A stretch of DNA of 34,910 nucleotides. Source: Halieaceae bacterium MED-G27 (lineage in GTDB: Bacteria > Pseudomonadota > Gammaproteobacteria > Pseudomonadales > Halieaceae). The stretch is from assembly GCA_002456975.1 (NCBI GenBank), contig NTKA01000021.1:1-34910 (forward strand), given 5' to 3'. Each line of letters starts with the position of its first letter. The stretch's first letter is position 1. Under the pieces are notes generated by a model. It was given only the letters and a program-made list of their open reading frames with translations, ran no database searches and was not told the origin of the DNA. The position numbers and the translations under genes are program-made. Shown here piece after piece: positions 8,079 to 16,980 of this stretch.

Positions 8079-9371
8079 TCAATCTGGCGCGCGTTCCAGA
8101 TCACCCCTGACGTAATGCGCGGCGATCAAATAAAAACCAGCCGACATTATCAATGCGACTGGCACAATAAACATCAGTGCATACCGCAGTGATTCAGCGC
8201 CATAGGTGGGTGCTAGAAAATCACTCATCAAACCCACAGATGTTGGCCCCATACCAAGACCGATCAGATTGAGAATGAAGAAAAGAATAGCTGAAGACAG
8301 CGCACGCATTTTCAGCCCCACAAGACTGTGGGTTGTCGCCAGAGTCGCGCCCAAATAAGCATTCGACAACATGGCTGGGATTACCAGAAAGCCAAGCGCG
8401 ACATAGGCGCTATCCGCCATGAAAATACCAAATTGCAGAGGGGCTGAAATAGCGCAAGCCAATACTGCTACCCACATATACCAGCGCTTATCGCGCTTAC
8501 CCATGTGGTCAGCAAATACGCCGGATCCAACAACACCGATCGCGCCACCCACGCCAATGATGAGCGCCAGCCAAGTGCCGAGCTCGCCTGTTGGCATGCC
8601 ATGGCTTCGAATCATAAAGGACGCGATCCAGTTCGCCGTGCTGTAACCCGCAAAGGCATTCATTGCAGCACCTAAAGCCATGAAGATAAAGGCTGGCCGG
8701 CTCATCAACAGTTTGAGGACCGACCCCACACTCGGGCTCTCAGCGCTGGCCTGTCGATTCTCCTTAAGCCCTCTAATCGGCTCCGCGACTGTGAAGCGCA
8801 AAACCAGTGCCAGTAAAATACCGGGTACACCCACAACAAAAAATGCGACCCGCCAACCAAAGAACTCGTTAAGCCAACCGCCAAACAGGAAACCAAATAA
8901 GATACCGATACTGATCCCCGCCGAATAAAAACCAAAGGCGCCAGCCCGTTTTTCTGGAGAAAAAATGTCGGAAATCATTGAGTGCGATGGCGGACTCCCT
9001 CCCGCCTCACCAACGCCAACGCCAATCCGCGCCAACAACAGCTGCAAATAATTTTGCGCGAGTCCGCTAATAGCGGTCATGAAGCTCCACAACCCTAGAG
9101 AGATCGCCACGATATTCCGCCGATTACCTCGGTCGGCCCAGCTTGCGATCGGCAAGCCTGCCGTGACATAAAAGAGCGCAAATGCGAAGCCAGTGAGCAG
9201 CCCCAGCTGACCATCACTTAGCAACAAATCTGCTTTGATCGATTCCTGAAGAATCGCTAACAACTGGCGGTCGATAAAATTAACGCTGTAGACAATCGTC
9301 AAAACGCCCAGCGTGTAATACGCAGCCCGCGACGATGAATAAGGGTCGGTGATCTCGTTTGTGGAATTCAT
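8079..9371 (-). CDS. Spinster-type MFS transporter
   Basis: A 430-residue integral membrane protein with about 12 hydrophobic segments. The first carries SVNFIDRQLLAIL, the hallmark of spinster-like MFS carriers. The MFS loop 2-3 motif appears as ASWADRGNRRN, and segment 4 has LLLARIGVGVGEAGGSP, also usual in this group. Bacterial members are annotated as carriers of organic acids, aromatic acids or sugar acids, but the substrate cannot be read from the sequence. It converges on the acylase gene and shares the hairpin at 7998-8021. The amino end MNSTNEITDPYSSSRA is short and hydrophilic, as expected for a cytoplasmic start. Only a weak AAGAAG precedes the ATG. Confidence 0.92.
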   Translation of the reverse strand: MNSTNEITDPYSSSRAAYYTLGVLTIVYSVNFIDRQLLAILQESIKADLLLSDGQLGLLTGFAFALFYVTAGLPIASWADRGNRRNIVAISLGLWSFMTAISGLAQNYLQLLLARIGVGVGEAGGSPPSHSMISDIFSPEKRAGAFGFYSAGISIGILFGFLFGGWLNEFFGWRVAFFVVGVPGILLALVLRFTVAEPIRGLKENRQASAESPSVGSVLKLLMSRPAFIFMALGAAMNAFAGYSTANWIASFMIRSHGMPTGELGTWLALIIGVGGAIGVVGSGVFADHMGKRDKRWYMWVAVLACAISAPLQFGIFMADSAYVALGFLVIPAMLSNAYLGATLATTHSLVGLKMRALSSAILFFILNLIGLGMGPTSVGLMSDFLAPTYGAESLRYALMFIVPVALIMSAGFYLIAAHYVRGDLERAPD

Positions 9372-9643
9372 TGAATTAACTTCTTATTTTTTATCGATTA
9401 TTACTTGGTACTGCCTTGCGATCACATGCTGAGCGTTCTTATCGGAAAACGAATTCCCCACAGGAACAACCAGCCTGCCCCGATATCAAAGTAGGTACGG
9501 ACAAATCAGTCTAGCGGTTGATTCCTATTACGAGCTACCGGTTTTTCCACGCACTCTCCCTTTGCTTGTTCAGAATCCCCGTTTTTCTACAAGCTCAATC
9601 TCGTCGTCGGAAGAACCGACAATACAGGTGTTTCCAGGGGTAC
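9372..9643. other. Non-coding gap between two transporters
   Basis: These 272 bases lie upstream of the MFS gene and downstream of the permease, both on the minus strand. The A+T-rich stretch at about 9385-9405, next to the MFS start, is a plausible promoter site, but no clear -35/-10 pair stands out. I see no convincing ORF, hairpin with U-tract or repeat. Confidence 0.4.
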
Positions 9644-10921
9644 TCAGCGGCGCGTTAGTCGACGATGAAATGGAAAAGCCAGTGCGATGATCAATAGAAC
9701 TAGCGCTAGCTGCTGAGGAAACTGGATCGCAGAGTACGCCAAAGTCCATCCCGTGATCGACAGGAACACAATGGCGGGCAATGGATACCAGGGCATGACA
9801 AACGCAGTGCGAGGAAACCGGCGTCGACTGACAAACACTGCCGCCACTGTGACAAAGGTATTAGTGGCCATCAAGACTCCGGCGAACAGCAGAATCTGCT
9901 CGAATGTCGATGTCCATAAAAATAGAAGCGCGATACCCGCCATGAAGACAATGGCATTCACCGGAATGTCGGCCTTGTTCCTTCGACCCAAATAATCAAA
10001 GAGTGGATAGTCTTCGCCAAGCCGCTGCAGGGCACGTGGCCCCGCCATTACCATGGCACTAATGGTTGAAATCAAAATACCAGCCAACAGCAGAGACACC
10101 ACAAAAGCACCGCCACTACCCATGATCTGCTCGGCGACGACAAAGGCGATCTCTACCTGCCCTTCAAGGGATTCGATTGGCGCCGAACTTAGAAATACCA
10201 GGTGCAGCACCACATACGTGATCATGACAGTGGCGCAGCCGACAACAAGCACTTTGGGTAACGTCTCCTGTGGGCGTTCAAGCTCACCTAAAATGTAGGT
10301 AGCCGCATTCCAGCCGGAGTAGGCATAGGTCACGTAAATCAGCGAGACCGCCGCCGCACCACTAAAGATCCCATCGAAACTCGACCACCCCTCAAAGTTA
10401 ATCTGCGCTGAAAAGTCAGGGCCCGAAATGAGTGCCGCCGCGATAAAGGCGGCGATCAACATGAGCTTCAGTAGCGTCAAATAAAACTGCCCCGAGGCAG
10501 ATTCTCGCCGGGTCTGCGTATGCACCAAAACCATCGCAACAATCACCGCGGTCGCACTCAGCTTTGCCGGTATCCCTGGAAACGCAGTTGCGAGATAAAC
10601 CCCAAAGGTTAGCGCTGCCAGCGCGATTGGCGCGGCAAAGCCCACCGTCGCTGATACGACACCCGAGAGAAAGCCAGCAAACGGGTGAATCAGCGCTGAT
10701 AGAAAGTGATATTCACCACCGGAAGCTGGGTGATGCGCACCAAGCTCGGCGTAGCACATGGCACCGCTTACGGCGCACAACCCACCGATTGCCCACAGCA
10801 AAAGAATGACGGTGGTCGAATCGATCGCAGCCAACTGAAAACCCAACGACGTAAAAACACCCGTTCCCACCATATTGGCGATAACGACCGCAATGGCCAC
10901 TCTCGGTGAATACGACTTCAT
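9644..10921 (-). CDS. APC-family amino acid permease
   Basis: A 425-residue membrane protein of the amino acid-polyamine-organocation superfamily with about 12 hydrophobic segments. TM1 contains the unwound substrate-binding signature ANMVGTGVFTSLG, and a later segment has YSGWNAATYILGE, both standard in APC transporters. The frame is open 12 codons further upstream, but TAGGAG at 10929-10934 lies seven bases before the ATG at 10921, and the protein from there begins MKSYSPRVAIAVV, so the shorter start is preferred. It ends in FPFHRRLTRR, a basic cytoplasmic tail. It probably takes up amino acids by proton or sodium symport; the specificity is unknown. It is divergent from the formyltransferase-like gene at 11060. 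Confidence 0.92.
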   Translation of the reverse strand: MKSYSPRVAIAVVIANMVGTGVFTSLGFQLAAIDSTTVILLLWAIGGLCAVSGAMCYAELGAHHPASGGEYHFLSALIHPFAGFLSGVVSATVGFAAPIALAALTFGVYLATAFPGIPAKLSATAVIVAMVLVHTQTRRESASGQFYLTLLKLMLIAAFIAAALISGPDFSAQINFEGWSSFDGIFSGAAAVSLIYVTYAYSGWNAATYILGELERPQETLPKVLVVGCATVMITYVVLHLVFLSSAPIESLEGQVEIAFVVAEQIMGSGGAFVVSLLLAGILISTISAMVMAGPRALQRLGEDYPLFDYLGRRNKADIPVNAIVFMAGIALLFLWTSTFEQILLFAGVLMATNTFVTVAAVFVSRRRFPRTAFVMPWYPLPAIVFLSITGWTLAYSAIQFPQQLALVLLIIALAFPFHRRLTRR

Positions 10922-11059
10922 GCCGGTACTCCTACATTTCGGCAAACTCGATTGCATGGTAGGTGACTTGCCTCACCCACTACCAGAACAATCGACACCT
11001 TAATCAGCCAGAGCAAATCAGCTGGAGCGCGAGCCCGAGCTTAGTTAGTCTGCTCATCA

Positions 11060-11857
11060 ATGAATATCTCGATCCTATACAACTACGACATCTACAGTAA
11101 TGAGGCGCTGAATCTTTTGGTGCCCCAGCTCTCATCGCACCGATTGTCGCTTTTTTATTCAACAGCCGTGGGTAAACCAGTCGTGCGTGACCCGAGACTC
11201 GAGCAGCTTCGGTTTGTCGAGCAGGGGCTGTTTAACAACGTACTCTATCCCATTACTGACAGTGGGGATCGAAGAGCTCAGAGACTGTCCTTTGAGCAGC
11301 TTGGTAAGTTGGTCGGAGCGTCCCCTAAGACCATCAGCAATATCAACGCTGAAGATGGGCTCGCTCAACTGCGCGCGACCCAACCTGATCTGTTACTCAG
11401 CATCCGGTTTGGCCAAATATTGAAGGCCGAGGCAATTAATACACCAGAGATGGGGGTCATTAATCTCCACTCCGGTTTGTTACCAGCCTACCGGGGGGTG
11501 ATGGCATCCTTCTGGGCGATGCTTAATCAGGCGCCGCAAATTGGGACCACAGTGCACTGGATTACCGATCCCAAAATCGATGCCGGACACAAAATCTCTG
11601 AGCATTCACATGCTCCTAATTTGAACGCGTCATATATGAGTAATGTACTGTCGCTTTATGAGTCGGGCATTCAGCACCTGATCGATGCAGTATCCAATGT
11701 GGATACGCTGCGACTCAGCTCAAAGACCGATATGCAGGGGGGCGACTATTACAGCTACCCCACCACGGCTGATCTCGATCACTTCGAGGAGCAGGGGCTC
11801 AGACTCTTTGACCCTGAAGACCTCCAAACGCTGGTCCGACAGCGGTTGATGATATGA
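11060..11857 (+). CDS. Stand-alone formyltransferase-fold protein
   Basis: A 265-residue protein with the catalytic core of 10-formyl-tetrahydrofolate-dependent formyltransferases. Asn135 and His137 lie in GVINLHSGLLPAYRG and Asp174 in KIDAGH, matching the Asn-His-Asp triad of PurN and methionyl-tRNA formyltransferase. The amino end (MNISILYNYDIYSNEALNLL) resembles the nucleotide-sugar and Fmt subgroups. It lacks the C-terminal tRNA-binding domain of Fmt and is longer than PurN, so it is neither housekeeping enzyme. Members of this loose group formylate amino sugars or other amines. It stands alone on the plus strand, with a divergent amino-acid permease upstream and a secreted amidohydrolase 138 bases downstream. 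No strong ribosome binding site is visible. The substrate is unknown. Confidence 0.85.
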   Translation: MNISILYNYDIYSNEALNLLVPQLSSHRLSLFYSTAVGKPVVRDPRLEQLRFVEQGLFNNVLYPITDSGDRRAQRLSFEQLGKLVGASPKTISNINAEDGLAQLRATQPDLLLSIRFGQILKAEAINTPEMGVINLHSGLLPAYRGVMASFWAMLNQAPQIGTTVHWITDPKIDAGHKISEHSHAPNLNASYMSNVLSLYESGIQHLIDAVSNVDTLRLSSKTDMQGGDYYSYPTTADLDHFEEQGLRLFDPEDLQTLVRQRLMI

Positions 11858-11995
11858 CTTCACTTAAGCACTGTCCCCCGCGCTTAGCGCTTGCGAAGGC
11901 TTGGTGTCATCGGCATGAGAAATCTGAATGGTTTTCATCGTCTCCGACCTTGATTACCCTGTTTCGTTTAGCTAATAAAAATCAAGCGAGCCACC

Positions 11996-13660
11996 ATGCG
12001 ATCCATCCTAGTCACTACCTTGTCCCTCCTCTTCTCGTCGGCGCTGGCCACTGCTCAGCCATTACTCGTCAGCGGCACTATCTACACCAGTGATGCGACC
12101 CAACCCGTAGTAGAAGCAGTCGTGATAGAAGATGGAAGATTCCAGTTTGTCGGTGACTTGAGCGACGCTGAAGTGTTTGCAGGAGAGGATGTGCAGCGCT
12201 TGGAACTGGGTGCGCGAATAGCTTATCCAGGATTCATCGACGGTCATGGCCACTTCGCCGACCTCGGTAAAACATTGAATATTCTCGATCTTGCAGCGGC
12301 CGATAACTTTGGCGATATCGTTGCGATGGTCGCCGCCGCTAGCGCCGACAGCGAACCAGGTATAGTGATTGAAGGTCGCGGCTGGCACCAAAGTAAGTGG
12401 AACCGTGAGCCCGTCTATAAAGTTGCTGGCTTTCCAACACACGACGTCTTATCCGAGGTTAGCCCAAACAATCCCGTTGTACTTGAGCATGCAAACGGGC
12501 ACACCTTCATTGTGAACGCTAAAGCCATGGAAGCAGCCGGCATCAATGATTTAACAGAGACGCCCGAAGGTGGGGTCATCGTGCGAGACGAGCGAGGATC
12601 AGCTACGGGTGTATTACATGAAAACGCTGCAGATCTCGCTGAATCCCTTATCAAGTACACCGAAGTATCGGCTCGGGCTGCCACTCTCACAGCACAAGCC
12701 GCAGCTTTCGCCTCCGGCATCACGGGGTTTCACGATGCGGGTATTGGTTTACAGGAATTGCGCGCACAACAAAGTCTTGATGCCGAGGGACAACTGAAGA
12801 TTCGCTTGTACTCAATGATTAGCGCTTCGAATTCAGCGCTGACAGACTACTGGATGGCACAAGACCCAATTGTCGCGAGCGGTGATAAAAGGCTGACCAT
12901 CAGATCATTCAAAGTCGTCATGGACGGAGCTCTGGGCTCGAGAACCGCTTGGTTGCACGAACCCTACACCGATGACCCGTCGACGTCGGGGGTCCAAACC
13001 TTCGATCCAGCAGAACTGGCGAATCTCCTGAGGCGGGGCGCCGTAAAAGGATGGCAAATCAATACCCATGCCATTGGCGATAAAGCGAACAGCGTCGCGC
13101 TGGATGCCATCGCCGCTGCCGACATAGCCGATACCGATCATCGATCTCGGATCGAACATTCACAGCACTTACTGCCGGAAGATGTGCAGCGCTTCGCCGA
13201 TCTGGGGGTGATCGCCTCGGTGCAGACTGTTCACATGAGCTCCGACCGTATGTGGGCGATTGATCGTCTGGGGGAGAAGCGAATCAAGTCTGGCGCCTAC
13301 ATCTGGAGAGAATTGATTAATGGCGGTTTTGCGGTTGCCAACGGTACCGATGTACCGGTCGAACCTATTAACCCCTTCGCCACTTTTTATTCAGCGATAA
13401 CGAGAAAAACGCTGGCAGGAACACCGGATGAGGGTTTCGAATCATCACAGCGCATGACACGGCAAGAAGCGCTTTCTAGCATGACTCTGTGGAATGCCTA
13501 CGCGGCCTTTCAGGAGGACGAAGTCGGTTCTATCGAAGTTGGTAAATTTGCTGACATGACTGTGCTGTCGCAAGACATCATGACCGTCGACGAGGCTTCC
13601 ATTCTTGATACCGAAGTCGCGATGACGATGGTCGGTGGAGAAATTCTCTACCAGCGATGA
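11996..13660 (+). CDS. Secreted amidohydrolase (YtcJ-like, amidohydrolase 3 type)
   Basis: A 554-residue metal-dependent hydrolase. A signal peptide is clear: MRSILVTTLSLLFSSALATA, with cleavage probably after Ala20 before Gln-Pro. The TIM-barrel metal ligands appear in the usual order: His84 and His86 (DGHGHF), Lys306 in SFKVVMDG, His358 (NTHAIGD), His388 (RIEHSQ) and Asp452 (NGTDVP). YtcJ-like enzymes hydrolyse N-substituted amides or formamides, and members are often predicted only as exoenzymes. Length (about 550) is typical. Export suggests it works in the periplasm, perhaps feeding products to the nearby permease (inference). The ribosome binding site is weak. The gene ends 88 bases before the AGTTCT tandem repeat. 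Confidence 0.92.
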   Translation: MRSILVTTLSLLFSSALATAQPLLVSGTIYTSDATQPVVEAVVIEDGRFQFVGDLSDAEVFAGEDVQRLELGARIAYPGFIDGHGHFADLGKTLNILDLAAADNFGDIVAMVAAASADSEPGIVIEGRGWHQSKWNREPVYKVAGFPTHDVLSEVSPNNPVVLEHANGHTFIVNAKAMEAAGINDLTETPEGGVIVRDERGSATGVLHENAADLAESLIKYTEVSARAATLTAQAAAFASGITGFHDAGIGLQELRAQQSLDAEGQLKIRLYSMISASNSALTDYWMAQDPIVASGDKRLTIRSFKVVMDGALGSRTAWLHEPYTDDPSTSGVQTFDPAELANLLRRGAVKGWQINTHAIGDKANSVALDAIAAADIADTDHRSRIEHSQHLLPEDVQRFADLGVIASVQTVHMSSDRMWAIDRLGEKRIKSGAYIWRELINGGFAVANGTDVPVEPINPFATFYSAITRKTLAGTPDEGFESSQRMTRQEALSSMTLWNAYAAFQEDEVGSIEVGKFADMTVLSQDIMTVDEASILDTEVAMTMVGGEILYQR

Positions 13661-13748
13661 CCGCTAGCGTTTCCGGTAAACCGAACTTGAAAAGCCGTCC
13701 AGCATCAAGGTAGCGACGCAAGGTCAGTCCTAAAGGGGTTAGCGTCAC

Positions 13749-13826
13749 AGTTCTAGTTCTAGTTCTAGTTCTAGTTCTAGTTCTAGTTCTAGTTCTAGTT
13801 CTAGTTCTAGTTCTAGTTCTAGTTCT
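13749..13826. repeat. Perfect 13-copy AGTTCT hexanucleotide tandem repeat
   Basis: Thirteen uninterrupted copies of AGTTCT (AGAACT on the other strand) fill 78 bases between two convergent genes. The first eight bases of the tract, read on the minus strand (13819-13826), belong to the SDR gene at 13819-14649: its last Asn codon (AAC) and its stop (TAG) are repeat bases. The minus-strand frame then continues as AAC-TAG-AAC-TAG, so in-frame stop codons recur every six bases. No unit is diverged, which points to recent expansion or active slippage. The unit carries CTAG, a tetranucleotide usually scarce in proteobacterial genomes. Confidence 0.98.
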
Positions 13827-14649
13827 CAGATTGTTCCTGCCAATAGGCGTCGACCGTATTCGCACCGAATTCCTTGATCGCCGCGAAAAAGTTATCGGGA
13901 TCGGCGTGCCTCATTTGTGCGAGGCCCAGCTCCATTTCTTTGGCGTAAATAAGCTCGGGGCTATCGTTGGCAACTGCCTGCCAGATAGCCGCCGCGCAAT
14001 CCATCGGGTCGTCGCCGGCATCGATAACGGCATCTGACTTACCGCGTTTTGAGCCATCACCGGTAATCGCATTGCGCGACACATCGGTCGCTACAGAACC
14101 CGGCAGGATATTGGTGACCTTGATATCGTGCGGCTTGTCCACCTCGGTTCGTAGCGCATCCATATAACCAATCAAACCAAACTTTGCCGCCGAATACGCT
14201 GTCCGCAACGGTGCGCCGATCCGGCCAGCCACCGAACTAATCGCAACAATATGGCCACCGCCAGCATCGGCCATGCGAGATAACTGGAGCTGGGTCAGCC
14301 AGATCGGTGCAATGAGGTCGATATTGATAAGCTCGGTATAGATCTCGGGCTTAGCATCGATAGCCAAGCATCGCTGACTAATCCCTGCATTGTTCACCAA
14401 CACATCGACACGTCCCTGCCAGGCCCACGCTTGATCAACAATGTCTGCCAGGGTGCTGTAATCGGTAACCTCGAATGGAAGGACTAAGGTCTCGGCAGAA
14501 AGTTCATCGGCTAGCGACTGCAGCGCATCAACCCGTCGCCCCGACAGAATCAACTTGGTGCTATCAGAAGACGCGGAACGCGCCAGCGCTTCACCAATAC
14601 CGGAAGAAGCGCCAGTTATCCAAATTACCTTGCCCGTGAGATCCGTCAT
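13819..14649 (-). CDS. SDR family oxidoreductase (DHRS7-like)
   Basis: A 276-residue classical short-chain dehydrogenase. The cofactor motif TGASSGIG is at residues 12-19, NNAG at 86-89, and the catalytic triad Ser139, Tyr152 and Lys156 lies in ISSVAG and YSAAK, all canonical. SGRR after the second strand suggests NADP(H) preference (inference). The layout and the insertion after the active site (GDGSKRGKSDAVIDAGDDP) resemble the DHRS7 group of membrane-associated SDRs. GGAG at 14657-14660 supports the ATG at 14649. The last codons run into the AGTTCT repeat, which provides the stop; the final residues QEQSEN look unaffected. It is divergent from the CoA-transferase at 14844. The substrate is unknown. 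Confidence 0.92.
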   Translation of the reverse strand: MTDLTGKVIWITGASSGIGEALARSASSDSTKLILSGRRVDALQSLADELSAETLVLPFEVTDYSTLADIVDQAWAWQGRVDVLVNNAGISQRCLAIDAKPEIYTELINIDLIAPIWLTQLQLSRMADAGGGHIVAISSVAGRIGAPLRTAYSAAKFGLIGYMDALRTEVDKPHDIKVTNILPGSVATDVSRNAITGDGSKRGKSDAVIDAGDDPMDCAAAIWQAVANDSPELIYAKEMELGLAQMRHADPDNFFAAIKEFGANTVDAYWQEQSEN

Positions 14650-14843
14650 TGCCTTACTCCGTTACTACCGCTGATTAGTCTATTGATGAATAGGATGACA
14701 CGCACAACCGCAGATTGACCAGCCTCCACTACTCCTATCCCCCGAAAGGAATGACAGCTTCCTTCCGCGGGGATTATCATCGAGTCTGCTTAATGACTAA
14801 CACGATATGCGACGATCGACATGACCGATCTTTGGAAGTAAGT

Positions 14844-16016
14844 ATGGCTGATCATCGACCTCTGGCTGGCTTGAGAGTCATCGAACTCGGTCAATTACTA
14901 GCAGGGCCATTTACCGGCACCATTCTTGGTTATTTTGGCGCTGAAGTGATCAAGATTGAGCCACCTGCAGGCGACCCACTCCGCCAGTGGCGAGAGGTCA
15001 AAGACGGCACCTCGCTTTGGTATCGCTCCTTAGGGCGTAATAAGAAGAGTGTAACGCTTGACCTCAAGAGCGAGCGCGGGCGAGAGCTTGCCTTTGAACT
15101 ACTGTGCAAGACCGACATTGTCATTGAGAACTTTCGACCCGGCGCCATGGAAAAATGGGGGCTCGGACCGGATGCGGTGAAAGAGAAGAATCCTGGTGTG
15201 ATCTATGCGCGAATTTCGGGTTATGGGCAAACAGGGCCGTTTGCACATAAACCCGGTTACGCATCAGTAACCGAGGGCTATGGCGGCTTCCGGTACATCA
15301 ATGGAACGCCGGGCGAGGCACCGGTGAGACCCAATATTTCCATGGGTGATACCGTCGCCGGTATTCACGCCGCACTCGGGGTCGCGCTTGCAATTATCCA
15401 GCGAACCCAATCAGGCGAGGGCCAGGTTATTGATGTGGCACTGTACGAATCAGTGTTTAACTTACTTGAAGGCATCGTCCCGGAGTTTGATGGTGCGGGC
15501 GTGGTCCGAGAACCTTCAGGTAGTACCATTACAGGCATCGTCCCCACGAATACTTATCTCTGCAGTGATGGTAAACACGTCGTTATTGGCGGTAATGGCG
15601 ATAGTATTTTCCGCCGATTGATGACCGAGGCAGGTCGGCCGGATATGGCTGATGACCCGGAGCTCGCTCACAACCCTGGCCGAGTCGTACATCAAGAGAA
15701 AATCGACCTAGCGCTCGCGGATTGGTGCAGACAGCACCCATCTCATCATATTATCGCCGCGCTAGAAGAAGCTCAGGTGCCTGTGGGTCCCATTTACAGC
15801 GTGGAAGACATGGTCGCTGATCCTCACTACCAAGCCCGAGGTATGTTTGAGACCGTGGAAATTAATGGTGAGCCGCTAAAGATCCCGGCAATTATGCCCA
15901 AACTCACGCGAACTCCAGGAGAGACTAACTGGGCTGGCACGCAAATTGGTCAACACAACCAAGAGATCCTGGGCGGGCTACTGGGCCTGAGTGACGAGGA
16001 AATAGCGGCGCTATAA
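14844..16016 (+). CDS. Class III (CaiB/BaiF) CoA-transferase
   Basis: A 390-residue family III CoA-transferase. The amino end is LAGLRVIELGQLLAGPFTGT, followed by the family block VIENFRPGAMEKWGLG. The catalytic aspartate is Asp169 in SMGDTVAGIH, the same number as in formyl-CoA transferase Frc. GEGQVIDVALYESVF follows, as expected. The frame is open to 14715, but the added residues are not family-like and GGAAG lies five bases before the ATG at 14844, so that start is used. It is only modestly similar to the other class III transferase at 2588, so this is not a recent duplication. It converges on an HMG-CoA-lyase-family gene 58 bases downstream, a common pairing in which the acid is activated to its CoA ester and then cleaved by the lyase. 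Confidence 0.92.
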   Translation: MADHRPLAGLRVIELGQLLAGPFTGTILGYFGAEVIKIEPPAGDPLRQWREVKDGTSLWYRSLGRNKKSVTLDLKSERGRELAFELLCKTDIVIENFRPGAMEKWGLGPDAVKEKNPGVIYARISGYGQTGPFAHKPGYASVTEGYGGFRYINGTPGEAPVRPNISMGDTVAGIHAALGVALAIIQRTQSGEGQVIDVALYESVFNLLEGIVPEFDGAGVVREPSGSTITGIVPTNTYLCSDGKHVVIGGNGDSIFRRLMTEAGRPDMADDPELAHNPGRVVHQEKIDLALADWCRQHPSHHIIAALEEAQVPVGPIYSVEDMVADPHYQARGMFETVEINGEPLKIPAIMPKLTRTPGETNWAGTQIGQHNQEILGGLLGLSDEEIAAL

Positions 16017-16074
16017 CTCGGTGAACTTCAGTTTAGTCTTGTTAGGTAGTCCGCGCCAAAGACTCGCTACTAAG

Positions 16075-16980
16075 TCAGACCAACTTTTCCCAGTGGTGCT
16101 TGAGCCAACTATGAGAGCGGCCACCCTGCTCCCTACCGATTATCTTAGTGATGAGCGATACCGCTTCGAGCAAAGCTTTTAAGTCGACACCAGTATTCAA
16201 CCCCATGCTCTCGCACAACATCACAACATCTTCGGTGGCCACATTACCCTTGGCTCCCGGGGCAAAAGGACAACCACCCAATCCACCAGCGGCACTGTCA
16301 AATTGACGTACGCCACTCTCGAGTGCCGAGTACACGTTGGCTAATCCCATGGCGCGGGTGTCATGGAAATGGCAGCCCAGTGCATCAGAGCCAAACTCGT
16401 TGACTAGCTGAGACATCAACGACTTCACAGCTCTAGGATTAGCCGCCCCAATGGTATCGGCGATCACAAGGCGAGCAGGCTTTGAGGCCATCAGCTGCCT
16501 CGCTTGATCGAGTACGGTGCTCTCGGCAACCAAGCCTTCATAGGGACACTCAAACGCTACCGCCAAATAGGCGTGGATCTCGATACCCTCGGCTGCCGCG
16601 CGCGTAAGGATGTCATCGGCCATGAGAAAGGTGTCGTTAAGGCTTTTGCGGATGTTGTTTTGGTTCATCTGCTCAGTGGCCGATACTACGATCGCCAACC
16701 GCTGAAGTCCTGTTTGGCAGGCCAGCTCGTAACCCTTCATGTTGGGGACTAAAGCGCTAAATCTGGAGTTGCCGGTCGGCAAATCGCTTGCTAGCTGATC
16801 AGTACCCGCCATCTGAGGCACGGCTTTAGGAGAAACGAATGACCCTATTTCAAGCTCAGGCACATTGGCGTCAACCAAGGCGCCTATAAGCTCGGCGCGC
16901 TGCGCCAGCGTTATCTCAACCGATTGCGCCTGCAAACCGTCCCTAGGCGCGACTTCCTTTACTAGCACGACTTGGCTCAT
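16075..16980 (-). CDS. Hydroxymethylglutaryl-CoA lyase family protein
   Basis: A 301-residue TIM-barrel lyase of the HMG-CoA lyase type, which splits 3-hydroxy-3-methylglutaryl-CoA or a related hydroxyacyl-CoA into acetyl-CoA and an oxo acid. Diagnostic residues are Arg13-Asp14 (APRDGLQ), metal ligands His204 and His206 (CHFHDTR), Cys237 in the signature GGLGGCPFAPGAKGN, and Asn246. They correspond to Arg41, Asp42, His233, His235, Cys266 and Asn275 of the human enzyme. Length is normal. No leucine-degradation (liu) genes are nearby, so true HMG-CoA is not assured. Citramalyl-CoA-like or other branched hydroxyacyl-CoA esters made by the neighbouring CoA-transferase are alternatives (inference). 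The ATG start at 16980 gives MSQVVLVKEVAPRDG. Confidence 0.92.
   Translation of the reverse strand: MSQVVLVKEVAPRDGLQAQSVEITLAQRAELIGALVDANVPELEIGSFVSPKAVPQMAGTDQLASDLPTGNSRFSALVPNMKGYELACQTGLQRLAIVVSATEQMNQNNIRKSLNDTFLMADDILTRAAAEGIEIHAYLAVAFECPYEGLVAESTVLDQARQLMASKPARLVIADTIGAANPRAVKSLMSQLVNEFGSDALGCHFHDTRAMGLANVYSALESGVRQFDSAAGGLGGCPFAPGAKGNVATEDVVMLCESMGLNTGVDLKALLEAVSLITKIIGREQGGRSHSWLKHHWEKLV

Noticed and set aside
11880-11890. Palindrome GCGCT-T-AGCGC upstream of the amidohydrolase
   Set aside because: It is too short to support as an operator or terminator without more copies.
11854-12093. Plus-strand ORF overlapping the stop of the formyltransferase and start of the amidohydrolase
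   Set aside because: It runs into the signal-peptide region of the amidohydrolase in another frame and has no recognisable motif.
13715-13746. GACGC / GCGTC inverted repeat before the hexamer tract
   Set aside because: The arms are only five bases with a long unpaired interior, so a terminator is not supported.
13578-13865. Minus-strand ORF with a long Arg-Thr dipeptide run
   Set aside because: It is only the out-of-frame reading of the AGTTCT repeat and overlaps two well-supported genes.
14715-14843. 43-residue extension of the second CoA-transferase
   Set aside because: The family start motif follows the ATG at 14844, which has GGAAG in front of it.
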